From Mesostigma viride (taxonomy: Eukaryota > Streptophyta > Mesostigmatophyceae > Mesostigmatales > Mesostigmataceae), in NCBI GenBank assembly GCA_009746045.1, contig RPFO01000253.1:3339975-3390584 (forward strand): a stretch of DNA of 50,610 bases, in the 5' to 3' direction. How positions within the stretch are numbered: position 1 is the stretch's first letter; every line of letters begins with the position of its first letter. The translations under genes and the position numbers were made by a program. Below are positions 19,015 through 28,713 of the stretch, piece after piece. The notes beneath the pieces are model-generated. The model did no database searches and was not told the DNA's origin. It saw only the letters and a program-made list of their open reading frames with translations.

Positions 19015-21897
19015 TTAGGTTATTTTTCTTTTCAAAGAAAGCTTTGACACCTTTTTAACCACTGGGGGTGTTGACGTTGAGGGAGTGCTTGGGTCTGAGT
19101 TGGATGGCTTGTTGGTGATGTCCTTGAGCCTGGCAGCATCTGGAACAGAGACATTTACGACCTTGTTCGATGCATTTTGGGACAAGCGAAGACGGATTGC
19201 TTCCACACGCTGCGACCCTCTGGGTGCCTCGTCGTCATCATCACTCTCCTCGACAATGTCATCATCGTCCACCACGCCACCACCACTGCCACCAGGTTTC
19301 CTTGAGCTTTGCTCGGTGGCAGGCGTCCCAGTATCACCTGTCCTTGGACACTTACGCAATGCATTGGAAGCAGAGCCCTGAGGCCCTGCCACCATCAAGG
19401 GCTGGGCTTCCAGCCCGTCTGCATCCAGTGCCCGTTTCCGGCCCAGCGTGTCCCCAGCCCCCCAAAGAATGGAGGCATTCGTACCAGATGCTCCCTCATC
19501 GATACCGGCTGTCTCCACCCTGGGAGAAACAGACTCATGCGCGTGTTTGAACTCCACGCACCTGGTGCTTGCGTCGGGGCGCACCCCCGGGCAGGTTGCT
19601 GCCTCTTCATGCAACAACGTCGGCGGTGGGCTATTCGTCACACTGGCACCCCAACATCTTGCTACAACTATGGATTCTGGCCCCTGTGGACAAGCTGCCA
19701 CTTCCACCGACAAGGCCACTCGTGTGGCGGCATCACCTGCAGGCACCTCCTGCACCCGGCCATGCCTGTCCATGTGGTCCTGGGCTGCAGGCAGCATCCC
19801 GCCAGAGTCGCACTCTCCCGCATCGCTTTCATTTGGGTGGGGAGCTTGACTTGAGCCAGGACTGCCAGTAGCATGGCAAGGCACAATCGCCCCTGTGGCA
19901 GGAAGCCCTCCAACAGGATCCAACACAGTGCTAGCACTAGCACCCGCCACCATCACGCCTCCGTTCTCCCACGCTGCCACCTGGCCATCCGCGGGCCTCA
20001 GGGCATCCCCACCGTCTCCCACAAGACTTGCGCGGTCTACACCACGTCCGATGTCACAGCTCCTGCCCCCCGCTTCTTCGATCTGGTTAGAACCATGGGC
20101 CGCGCTGACGCTGCCTTCCATCTCCCTGGCAGGCACTGCCAACGCATCCTCACAAACGGTGCCCATGACTGTAGAGGGCGACGCGTGATGTGTATCAGTG
20201 GCATCGTCCTCTAGCTTGGTCACCGTGCATGCGTAATCGGCCTTGGCCACCGGGTGTGCGCTGGGCGCTGTCTTGTCCGCGCACGGTGGTGCCGTGTGTG
20301 CGTTAGATGCAGGCTGGGTGCCCATGGAGCTAGTGTTGGCCAGCTCCCGCCTCTCTGCTTGATTACGCGTGCGCTCTTGCTGCATCCGCACGTGGCAATC
20401 CGTCCTGCCAGCGGTGGCAGAGGGTAGCGGAACAAGAGGGAGCGACGCCGGTGCTGCCCCCGCTTCTGCTGACAGCACAGATCCCACGGGCAACACGGGT
20501 GATTGTGGCGCGACTGCTGGTACTGCTGCCGCCCGTGGCGGTGAAGCTGACAGCGCTGGTTGCATTCGTGGTTCTGATCGCGGCAGCGATGCAGGCACCT
20601 TTGTTGGTGGCGCCACTGCTGGCATCGCTCTAGGACCAGGGACAGCCACGTCTTTTATCAAGGGGCCACCCTCGCAAGGCCTAGCTGATGGTGGCGTCAC
20701 TGCGGGTATTCCCGGTGCATCTGGCTCTACCTCTGCGCCTGCCATTGCCGCTGGCGCAGGTAGGACGGCTCCGTGCTCACCACCTGCCACCCCTGTCGGC
20801 GTGGCGGGCGCCAGATTGGGAGTGGTTGACATGGTCATATGGCCGAGGGGAGCGACATGGCTCCCATCCACAGGCAGCGCTGCACCCAGAGTAGAACTAG
20901 TAGCTACACAAGCTGCCTGCTGGGCCGGTACCACACTCTCACCATCCCCCCGAGGTGCATCACTAATGCTACCGCCATCGACAGCAGCGTCACTGTCCGC
21001 CCTGCACACGGTCACTGTAACAGCCGCGCCCCCCCCCTGGCCAGTCGTTGTCAAGGGAGCAGGGAAGGTAGCCGCAACGGAGGCACCCACATTCACCCGC
21101 ATGGCATTGGTGGCATTGGTGGCGTTGGTGGCATCACTGGGATTGGTGGCGTTGGTGGCGTTGAGGTTGGGCATCGTCTCTACTGTGGCCTGCTTCGCCA
21201 CGACCGGATCGGGCATGACAGCTACCACCGGTTCGCCTCTGTTGCTTGGTCCTGTGGCCCCTTTTGATGGGGACCTGTTTGCCAGGTGTCGGATGTCTTC
21301 TGATCCAGATATCCCGCCCTTGCACTCGGGGCTCACGGGCTTGATGGATGCGACCGGCGGCGGTTTCTTGCGTAGGCCGAGGCCCAGGCTGAGCGTCTTG
21401 CGCCCCGCTGGCGCGTGCTGCACCGGCATGGGTTGTGCCGGCCGACAACTGTTATCACAACCACTGGCAGCCGTCACACCACCATTGGTACCAGGAATGC
21501 TTGGCACTGCAGCTGCTGTGGAAGCCACGGCCATGGATGTCCTTGACGCGTTGGCGTTCAAGTCTGGAGAGGGGGCAAGAGTGTGCCGTGCGCCAGTTGG
21601 GTGTGCCTCAGTGGCGGCAGACGCGTGAGACGGCACTTCCGGCGTGCCACCTCCATGATGCTCACCCTGCAGATGTGCAGACGACCCTAGCGCATCGCGA
21701 CCAGGCATCAATGCAGGGCCACGGACTGCTGTCAAGGACTGTGAGGCAAACTGTGCAGCTTGGACGGCATCCGTGGTTGCGATGCCATCGTCCAGCACTT
21801 TCCCAGCTGCTGGTGGATGTGACGCTGCCGGCATGTCTTGTTTCGGGCCACTGGGTACTGTGCCCGTGAGTGGGGACGGTAACGCACCCCTGGACCC
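19015..21897 (-). CDS. 960-codon low-complexity frame; possible last exon of the E2 gene
   Basis: The frame is open from an acceptor-like GGGTGCAG (next base 21897) to a TGA/TAA-type stop at 19015-19017; its upstream end has no ATG. Content is Ala/Pro/Ser/Gly-rich and probably disordered, with NATNATN repeats, a short basic GRKTLSLGLGLRKK, an acidic run (VVDDDDIVEESDDDDE) and a basic C-terminus (KKVSKLSLKRKIT). I know no catalytic domain with these features. The acceptor is phase 0 and matches a phase 0 GAG|GTATTA donor at 22324/22323 in exon 5 of the neighbouring E2 gene, so the simplest model makes it a giant C-terminal extension of that enzyme. Alternatively it is a separate gene starting at the internal ATG at about 21834 (about 940 aa). 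RNA evidence would be needed to choose. Confidence 0.5.
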   Translation of the reverse strand, partial: GSRGALPSPLTGTVPSGPKQDMPAASHPPAAGKVLDDGIATTDAVQAAQFASQSLTAVRGPALMPGRDALGSSAHLQGEHHGGGTPEVPSHASAATEAHPTGARHTLAPSPDLNANASRTSMAVASTAAAVPSIPGTNGGVTAASGCDNSCRPAQPMPVQHAPAGRKTLSLGLGLRKKPPPVASIKPVSPECKGGISGSEDIRHLANRSPSKGATGPSNRGEPVVAVMPDPVVAKQATVETMPNLNATNATNPSDATNATNATNAMRVNVGASVAATFPAPLTTTGQGGGAAVTVTVCRADSDAAVDGGSISDAPRGDGESVVPAQQAACVATSSTLGAALPVDGSHVAPLGHMTMSTTPNLAPATPTGVAGGEHGAVLPAPAAMAGAEVEPDAPGIPAVTPPSARPCEGGPLIKDVAVPGPRAMPAVAPPTKVPASLPRSEPRMQPALSASPPRAAAVPAVAPQSPVLPVGSVLSAEAGAAPASLPLVPLPSATAGRTDCHVRMQQERTRNQAERRELANTSSMGTQPASNAHTAPPCADKTAPSAHPVAKADYACTVTKLEDDATDTHHASPSTVMGTVCEDALAVPAREMEGSVSAAHGSNQIEEAGGRSCDIGRGVDRASLVGDGGDALRPADGQVAAWENGGVMVAGASASTVLDPVGGLPATGAIVPCHATGSPGSSQAPHPNESDAGECDSGGMLPAAQDHMDRHGRVQEVPAGDAATRVALSVEVAACPQGPESIVVARCWGASVTNSPPPTLLHEEAATCPGVRPDASTRCVEFKHAHESVSPRVETAGIDEGASGTNASILWGAGDTLGRKRALDADGLEAQPLMVAGPQGSASNALRKCPRTGDTGTPATEQSSRKPGGSGGGVVDDDDIVEESDDDDEAPRGSQRVEAIRLRLSQNASNKVVNVSVPDAARLKDITNKPSNSDPSTPSTSTPPVVKKVSKLSLKRKIT

Positions 21898-22323
21898 CTG
21901 CACCCAGCAAGCTCAGGCAGGGATACAGGCAACAGGGGTTGGGGCAGTAAGCAAAAGGTCAGGGAATGAATCTCAGGTGAGGGTGGCTTGGCAAGGTGCG
22001 GTGCGTATTCAGTACCACACCCGTAACTGCCTGATTGGTAATTGACTTTCCTCCTTCGGCCCTTTTCCTGCAGGCAGCATATTTGGAGGTATGCGAGCTG
22101 CCCACATCGCACAGGTGGCATGCAAACATCGTACCACAAGGTCAACATAGCATGGCCATTCGTGGCCATACGCAAAACTGACCACACACCGGCCCCCTTG
22201 CATGCTGGATACAGCATGCAATCAAGCATATATACCAGCTGCTAGGCGATTTCTCTACTCTTCCAGCACCGCTGCCCGATCATCCACCACGGCAGGAGAA
22301 TGATTAAACGGGGCTGCTAATAC

Positions 22324-25300
22324 CTCTGCTGCGCCACTGGGCGATGCTCCAAGGGTGTCCGAAACGTCCCTGGGTGACAGCGTCCTTGATGGCGCTTCCG
22401 GCGCTGCTGCTGCTGCTGCTCCTGCTGCTGCACCACTGTTGCTGCTGGTGCCTGCATCCTGGCCCCCACGGTGCTGCGGCCCCTCCCCCATCGCATACTT
22501 GCGAGTCCACGCCCGGGCGACCGCATCAAACTCAGCACGGTTGTGCTTAAACTGGTGCGTCTGCGAGAAGTAGCGCGACGGCGACGGGATGGGGAAACAT
22601 AGCGAGCATAGCAGCAAACCTGCACGTGAGCTAGAGCGATATCCATGAGGCAACCGGTCTACCAAACAGTCAGAACCCTAAACCAGTGGAGCTGTAGGTC
22701 TGGTGCAGTTGTGCTAGGGTGGGTGCGTCTGGCCGTGGCAGGTATGGGCACGGGACGGGGGGAATAACAAACATAAGAAAAGCTCAAGGAGAGCTTATGA
22801 GACATGGCACATAGCGCACACAAATGTATGCTCCGTGCTTCGGTGGTCCCCATACTCGGACAGCCTGCTTCCCGCGCTCGCCCGTGATACCCCAGTGGGT
22901 GAATGACAACGTAACAAGTAGCAGTTACTACCGTAAGATAGAGAGAGTAGATAGCCGTGTGGGAACTGACGCAGAAACCTAACTGTTTAGGGTTTAGGGT
23001 TTAGGGTTTAGGCTCTCGTGCGACTAGATGACAACCCATGTCGAGGGCCTGGCAGTCCCCAAATAATTCCTCGTTTTTCCTTGTATGATAACGCTGGGTA
23101 GTGAAAGGACACTAAGTTTTGCCGATGCAGTGAGTATACTACATAACCATACCCACACATCTAAAACCTTTGCACGCGTTGAGAAGCTCCCAAGAGCCCG
23201 TGTGCACATTAAGAACCTCGCGAAAGACCCCGTGCAGGAATCACGCGAGCATGCATCTGCGCCACGCTGGCTTCAGTCATCGCATTGGAACGGCAACCGT
23301 GCAGTCGTACTACTCGTAACATCCACCATCAGCCGGTGAGTGCTGGTTATTACTCAAGGGATTCTATCTGTCATCCTGTTGAAACGCAGCTACTACTTAC
23401 CACATATTCCATTACGTTGGAAACATGTGCTTACCAATTATGATATTCGAATGCCGCATCTCTGCCCAATAGTCACTACTTACAATATCCGCCATCAGGC
23501 CGTCGTCACCATTGGGTTCCGCCAGCAGCAGGCCTAGCGTGGCCAGCAGTGTGGACAGGTTTATGCTCGGCTTCCAGGCACCCTGGCCGGGTTGGAGGGC
23601 GGGGGTTGGGGGGCGGGGGTTGGGGGTTGGGGGGCGAGTGTGTGCGCACGCGCATGTGTGTGGTTGGGTTGGGTGGGGGTGCCGATGCAGCCAGATTCTT
23701 GCAATGACATGCAAAATTTTGCCAAGTGCATACTCAGATCATCTGCACCGCACTGTCTGGACATTAAGGTGGGGAGGAGATTAGGAGACAGGAGGGTAGC
23801 AGCTGACGCGTGCCACCGGGCTATATAGTAGGAATCAGCATTGAGATTCATCATGGCAAAGTATGTTCCGGAGAAACGCTACGGAAAGCTGACAGTAAGA
23901 CCTGGGGAGGACCAAGGGGTTCATGGGGAGAACCATTAAGGCATCCGTTCGGTGATTCGTGCGCCTATTGTGCTGTGCGAGGACCAGTAGATGCAAGCAC
24001 TCAATTGTTAAGTAGATGGTCAAAAAGCATGGTCCAGCAAAGGCAGGCGCATGGTGTGGGCTGGTGCACACGTGTGTGTTTGCTTAGTTGTACCCTCGTT
24101 CACCTTGGGCTGGTGCACACGTGTGTGTTTACGTAGTCGTGTCCTCGTTCACCTTAGGCGGCATGTTAAGCGTGTCGAGGCAGATGCGTCCACCGTTGTC
24201 CACATTGGGGTGGTACAGTGGCGTCAGGAAGCGCACCTTGGGCGGCTCCAGGGGGTACCTGGTGCATGCGGGTGTGCATGGATGAGGAGAGGAGGTCAGG
24301 TAGGGCGCTACGTGGGAGATTCCTGGGTAGAGGGCAAGGGCAGAGCTGAGCGGAGGGGGGAAGGCTTGGACTTGAGGATGGGGGACGCAGAACTGTAGGC
24401 CAGCCATTGCCAGTCTCTTACGATGCAGCTGACTCCAGAAATTTGTGCATACTGCCTGTGCCACATGTGAATGTTAAACATGCCCCCTTTTAGATATGCC
24501 CCATATTCCTAATGCTCATCATGTCGAAACCAAGTGGCCTACCCATCGGTCCATCGGGAGCTTGGCTTTGGTCTCCTGGAAATGTCTTCACAGTTCACGC
24601 CTTGGCCCTCCTTCATGCTAAGCACTTATAACTGACACACGAAGCTTGAGGAGATCACGGGGTAACAAACGTGCCAAATACATGCATGCACACTTGCCAC
24701 TCTCATACCTTCCAGACCGCGTACTAGTATCTACAATGCACATAAAAGGCCCAGGTGTTGGGCATAGACTCTCATGGGTCCCCATGGTCAAACCCTCAAT
24801 CGTGGGGGGCAGGCAACCGTGGTTCCATCTTCTAGTCCAAACAAGTGGTGCATCTGTGCTGCCAGCAGCAATGGCAGCGCCTTTTGAGCTTAATGATCTA
24901 AACTAGACAAGGCAACAGAGGTATCATTGCGTTAAAGGAGCTGGCAGAGTGCCATTAGTTGGAGATACCATAGTAATGCTATCTCCAAACAACCGATTAG
25001 TAGCTATTTAGGGTGTCGCGCTTAAGTTCGACAGTCAAAACACTACTTGTTGCATTTGTGCCGCCAGCAGCAAATGCGAACCCTTTCGACTTGAGGATGT
25101 GACACTTCCCAAGCCCGTCATGGCGCTCGACATACGCAAAAGTAGAAATTCAAAACATTCTAGGGGCATGTCCCTGGTCAACGAAGGTGTAGGATCGTAC
25201 CTTTCGGGGATCTGTATGTCCAACTTGAACGTTCCCTTCTCGTACACCGTGCCTGCCGGCCCTTGGATTTCTGCGCGGAAAGACAGGAGTAGGAAGACAT

Positions 25301-25575
25301 GTTGATAAACTGAAAGAAATCTAAAGAAGATGAAAGGGCACCGTCACGGGCAATAGCCAGGAATCCCACCGCGAGCGTGCGGTGCGTAAAACCATGCTAA
25401 CCGTGCACTGAGGTACGGGTAATTAGAAAGCGGCCGGTGGACAGAAAAGGGACTTACGTGCTTCAAGGTGATTCAAGCTCGTTCCGTCAACAGGCCATGC
25501 ACAGACTCCAGGAGGTGGATTGGACTGAAGCATGCGAATTTCCCGCAACATCCGGCCTTGCGCCATCGCATTCAT
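22324..25575 (-). CDS. UBE2T: UBE2T/UBC37-like ubiquitin-conjugating enzyme E2 (exons 1-5)
   Basis: Minus-strand exons 25575-25458, 25270-25201, 24258-24153, 23582-23484 and 22560-22324 join in frame with GT..AG introns. The protein starts [16 protein letters not shown], continues [20 protein letters not shown] and [20 protein letters not shown], and has the E2 hallmarks HPN (79-81) and catalytic Cys89 in [35 protein letters not shown] and [10 protein letters not shown] follow, then [20 protein letters not shown] as the last E2 helix. This pattern is closest to UBE2T, the E2 that monoubiquitinates FANCD2/FANCI in the Fanconi pathway, and its plant relative UBC37; I judged similarity from memory. 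Exon 5 could instead read through to a TAG at 22255, giving a 232-residue protein near the size of human UBE2T (197), or splice at GAG|GTATTA into the 960-codon frame. Confidence 0.9.
22985..23012 (+). repeat. Interstitial telomere-like TTTAGGG tract
   Basis: Nearly four units of TTTAGGG lie in the intron between E2 exons 4 and 5. TTTAGGG is the Arabidopsis-type telomere repeat found in plants and many green algae. A short tract inside a gene usually marks repair of a double-strand break or old telomerase action. Confidence 0.85.
23592..23638. repeat. G-rich (C-rich on sense strand) minisatellite before E2 exon 4 acceptor
   Basis: On the gene's strand this is CCCCCAAC/CCCCCGCC repeats ending about 10 bp before the acceptor CCGGCCAG of exon 4 (23582). 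It serves as pyrimidine tract, as the arrays before other exons in this window do. Confidence 0.85.
24044..24158 (-). repeat. Tandem duplication of the E2 exon 3 donor region
   Basis: On the minus strand CCTAAG|GTGAACGAGG at the end of exon 3 (24153) is followed about 50 bp later by CCCAAGGTGAACGAGGG. Both copies are followed by CACACACGTGTGCACCAGCC. The unit is therefore a direct tandem duplication carrying the exon end, the GT donor and about 45 intron bases. Confidence 0.9.
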
Positions 25576-26236
25576 TTTCGGTTGATTATAAACCTGCTAC
25601 GTAGCAGATATAATTATTATGTCTAGCCCGTACCACTGAAGAGCTGTACATTGGGCGAAGGGGAAAAAAATGCTGCATTAAAACCAATTTCACTGGCCAC
25701 ACAGAGGCTTGCCTACTCTTAACTGGTTGACAAAAAAACGATCATGATTTCAGATTCTGGGCGTGAGCGAAAGCATGAGCTGGAAGCACATGTTATACAA
25801 AAGTATCAGTTATCACGCATCAGACTGCCAGGACAGCCACTTGCGAACACGCAAAGAAGCTTAACGTTCGCATGGTTCGGCCGATCATTTCATTTCAAAT
25901 GAGTTCCAAGCTATGTATATGCAACAACATGAGTGCTGTGACGCCGCAAGCGACCTGCAAGGTGGTCGTTCTGCTGAATGCACCATTCCTCATATTATTC
26001 ACGAATTTTTTGGCGCGTCTTTAAACATGGACACCAGCGCACCGACCAACTCAGGACTCAGGCAGTGGCCAGTGGGCACCGTAGGCGTAGTGTTGACAGG
26101 GGGGAGTGTGAGATGAGAGGACACGTTGCCTCGTTCGATTCGGCTGGCAGAAATGATTCCGACGTTCGTCACAATGTGCATGACCCGCTGCCTGTCGACC
26201 CAGTTGCCCCGTCGTCCAGTGCCCCATGTACGGAGC

Positions 26237-26261
26237 GCGGCGCGGCGCGGCGCGGCGCGGT
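26237..26261. repeat. (GGCGC)n short tandem repeat
   Basis: About five direct pentamer units GGCGC in the divergent intergenic region. Confidence 0.8.
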
Positions 26262-26352
26262 TTATGCGGCCAACGTGTTGTCAGCGTGAGCCCGAAATAG
26301 CTCTGCTGCCGTCAAAAACAAGTTAAACAACAGAGTGCACTCAACAGTCTAC

Positions 26353-26379
26353 ACTCTACAGTACAGTACAGTACAGTAC
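26353..26379. repeat. (ACAGT)n short tandem repeat
   Basis: Four to five units of ACAGT within CTCTACAGTACAGTACAGTA. Confidence 0.8.
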
Positions 26380-26970
26380 TGGACGAAGGTTAACTCATTC
26401 AGCCAGGGTCCGCTGGGCCTTCAAACTCGACAATTCGTGGCTGCCGTTCCGAGAGCACGTACACCTCGAGTTCCAAAATTAGCTGTGGGTCGCAACTGCT
26501 GGAAGCTGCGATAGACGAGCCCAACGGGAAGATTGTTGGGTTCGGCAGGAATAATTAGATTAGAGCGCGCGCCCAGAGCATCGGTAACGTGCCACATATG
26601 CGGAAGAAACTCGAACGGCAGAGAACAAACGAGTCTGCAGTGATGGATCATGAAGTCTTCGCTATCAAAAAGGCAGAAAGTTTATGAATAGAGGTCCGAT
26701 ACTTCGAATCGCATTGTATGAGGCGTTGGTGGAATATATAGTTACATATTCACCAGGTTAAGTGCAAAGGCACTGCTAGGACGTCGTTTCTTGGCTGGGG
26801 CACGACGCCATACCCGCAGCTGATCCCGGGCTGTAATGGCTTGTGCGCGCAATGGCCTCTTAGTCCTATTACTCTTTGAAACGTGCTCGGAAGGATAGGT
26901 ATTGATCCAGTAAACCCTTGTCTACCAGTTCGCATTTTTCTTACGAGATTTTGAGAAGATTTTCCTGAGA

Positions 26971-28713
26971 ATGTTGGCTACGAAGGCGCCCTTGCCCCCA
27001 TCCCTACGCGTCATGTCTCCTATCAAGTCCCCGAGACCCGCTCATGCAGAAGCCGAGGCATTCGTCGACAAAGTGCTAGAACAGTCCGCGAACCCCCGGC
27101 GGAAGGTGACAATCGACGACGTCATAGCTCAATCCAATTCCTCCTTCACCGGCAACCCCAAGTCCCTCATCGTGACCAGCCCGCGGTCCGTCGAGGCCTG
27201 CCTGTTCCACGGCGTGGACCCAATGGCCCTCCTGTACCGCCACTTTGAGTCCTTCGCGGAGCCTGGGCTGAGCGAGCCGCTCCAGCGGCTTAAATTCGAG
27301 CACTACGAGGCCCAGCGCAAGGAGAAGCTGTCCCGCGTCCGCGCGGAGCGCGAGGCCATCATCACGAGGGAGGTCACGTCCGGGACCAAGGGCGGCAGCA
27401 CGACGGCACGTGGAAATTCTGGCGGCCGCAGCGGCATGCCCCTTTCTCCGACCAAGTTCTCTTCTGGCAGCCGCCCCGAGACGAGCAGCATGATCGACGC
27501 CGAGGCGAAGCGCCTCGAGGCGCTCCAGACGCGCCAAGTGCGCGAGCTCGAGAACATGGTCAAGTTTGAGCAGCGGCGGCAGCAGATGCAGCTGGAGGGC
27601 CAGCAGAAGATCGAGCGGCTCAAGGAGCGCGAGGCGGAGCAGAAGGCCAAGCTGGCGGCCAAGGAGAAGGAGTGGCGGCGACAGCTCATGGAGGCGGACG
27701 AGGCCAAGCGCCGCGAGGAGGAGGCGCAGGCCGAGGAGGCGGAGCGGCTGATGGCGGAGTACCAGAAGCAGGTCATGGCGCAGGAGGCGGCCGAGGCGGA
27801 GGCGAAGAAGAAGCGGGAGCAGGAGGCGACGATGAGGGCGCAGGAGCGGGCGCGGAAGCAGGAGGAGCTGCGCCTGTTGAACGAGCGCAACATGGCGGCG
27901 CACCAGGACGAGCTGGCCAAGAAGCAGGCAGAGATGGACGAGCGGAACAAGGAGCGGCAGCGAAATCTGGAGCTGGCCAAGAAGCAGAAGGCGCAGCAGA
28001 ACGCGGAGAGCAAGGCGAAAGCGCAGGAGAAGATATCGGCAACGCTGGAGACGGCTGAGAAGATCCTCGAGAAGAGGAAGGAGGAGTATCTCAAGCGGCA
28101 GGAGTCGGCGCACATGAAACAGATGGAGATGGAGCAGCGTCGTAAGGAGGAGGAGGCGGAGCGCCGGCGCATCGAGCTGGAAAAGGAAGCCAAGCGGAAG
28201 GAGGTGTACGCCGAGTCCATGGAGATGGAGCAGCGGCGAAAGGAGGAGCTGCTTCGCAAGCAGGCGGAGGCGGAGGAGCGGCTGTTGCGCGTGCGCCAGC
28301 AGCAGGCGGAGGAGAACCTGGCCAAGTCCCTGGACTCGCGGCTCACGATGGAGGAGAAGCGGGAGAAGGTGCAGGAGATGCGGCGGCTGCACGTTTACCA
28401 GCGGCGGCGGCTGCTGGAGAAGATCGAGGCCGACACGGCACGCGCGCGCGCTCTCAACGAGCAGAAGCAAGAATTACGGGAGGCACGCAAGATGGCGAAC
28501 CTTGAGAGCAGCATGGTGCGCCACAAGATGATGGAGACGATGGAGCGGCTCAAGGTGACCAAGAACTGGGACGAGCTCGAGAAGAGCGTGGAGATGCTCA
28601 AGACAACCAAGCCGCTCTCGCCGGGCCGAGGGGGGGCGCTCTCTCCCAAGGCGCGTTTCTTGTCGACGCGCAGCGCGCCCAGCACGCCGCACGGTGCACG
28701 CAAGGGGTATTGA
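26971..28713 (+). CDS. Long coiled-coil protein (CCDC/flagellar-associated type)
   Basis: A single-exon frame of 580 residues starts with ATG at 26971. The first ~125 residues look globular and contain SPRSVEACLFHGVDPMALLY followed by PLQRLKFEHYEAQRKEKL, an arrangement I associate with a protist family of trichohyalin-like and CCDC177-like proteins; this is from memory and uncertain. Residues ~170-540 are an almost uninterrupted Glu/Lys/Arg/Ala/Gln-rich coiled coil (RRKEEEAERRRIELEKEAKR, LLRKQAEAEERLLRVRQQQA). The C-terminal ~40 residues are Ser/Pro/Arg-rich (LSPGRGGALSPKARFL) with repeated SP sites, possible phosphorylation targets. Proteins of this shape are often cytoskeletal or axonemal, but no motif proves this. 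Open frames on the minus strand here are shadows. Confidence 0.8.
   Translation: MLATKAPLPPSLRVMSPIKSPRPAHAEAEAFVDKVLEQSANPRRKVTIDDVIAQSNSSFTGNPKSLIVTSPRSVEACLFHGVDPMALLYRHFESFAEPGLSEPLQRLKFEHYEAQRKEKLSRVRAEREAIITREVTSGTKGGSTTARGNSGGRSGMPLSPTKFSSGSRPETSSMIDAEAKRLEALQTRQVRELENMVKFEQRRQQMQLEGQQKIERLKEREAEQKAKLAAKEKEWRRQLMEADEAKRREEEAQAEEAERLMAEYQKQVMAQEAAEAEAKKKREQEATMRAQERARKQEELRLLNERNMAAHQDELAKKQAEMDERNKERQRNLELAKKQKAQQNAESKAKAQEKISATLETAEKILEKRKEEYLKRQESAHMKQMEMEQRRKEEEAERRRIELEKEAKRKEVYAESMEMEQRRKEELLRKQAEAEERLLRVRQQQAEENLAKSLDSRLTMEEKREKVQEMRRLHVYQRRRLLEKIEADTARARALNEQKQELREARKMANLESSMVRHKMMETMERLKVTKNWDELEKSVEMLKTTKPLSPGRGGALSPKARFLSTRSAPSTPHGARKGY

Larger units (their letters stand above)
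25576..26970. promoter_or_regulatory. Shared intergenic region of divergent E2 and coiled-coil genes
   Basis: The region between two outward-facing start codons (25575 minus, 26971 plus). It holds two small simple repeats: about five GCGCG units (26237-26261) and ACAGT repeats (26353-26379). I see no further gene; the short open frames have no recognisable features. Confidence 0.5.

Noticed and set aside
20369-21628. 419-codon plus-strand frame
   Set aside because: It is opposite the longer low-complexity minus frame, which has a plausible acceptor and a natural C-terminus. The plus frame lacks recognisable motifs.
22255-22665. The minus frame taken as an independent 136-residue protein
   Set aside because: Its first third is intron; the E2 helix begins after the acceptor TCGCAG at 22561. 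It is E2 exon 5.
27076-28470. Leu/Arg/His-rich minus-strand frame of 464 codons
   Set aside because: It is the antisense of a Glu/Lys/Gln-rich coiled coil, where codon bias leaves the reverse frame open.
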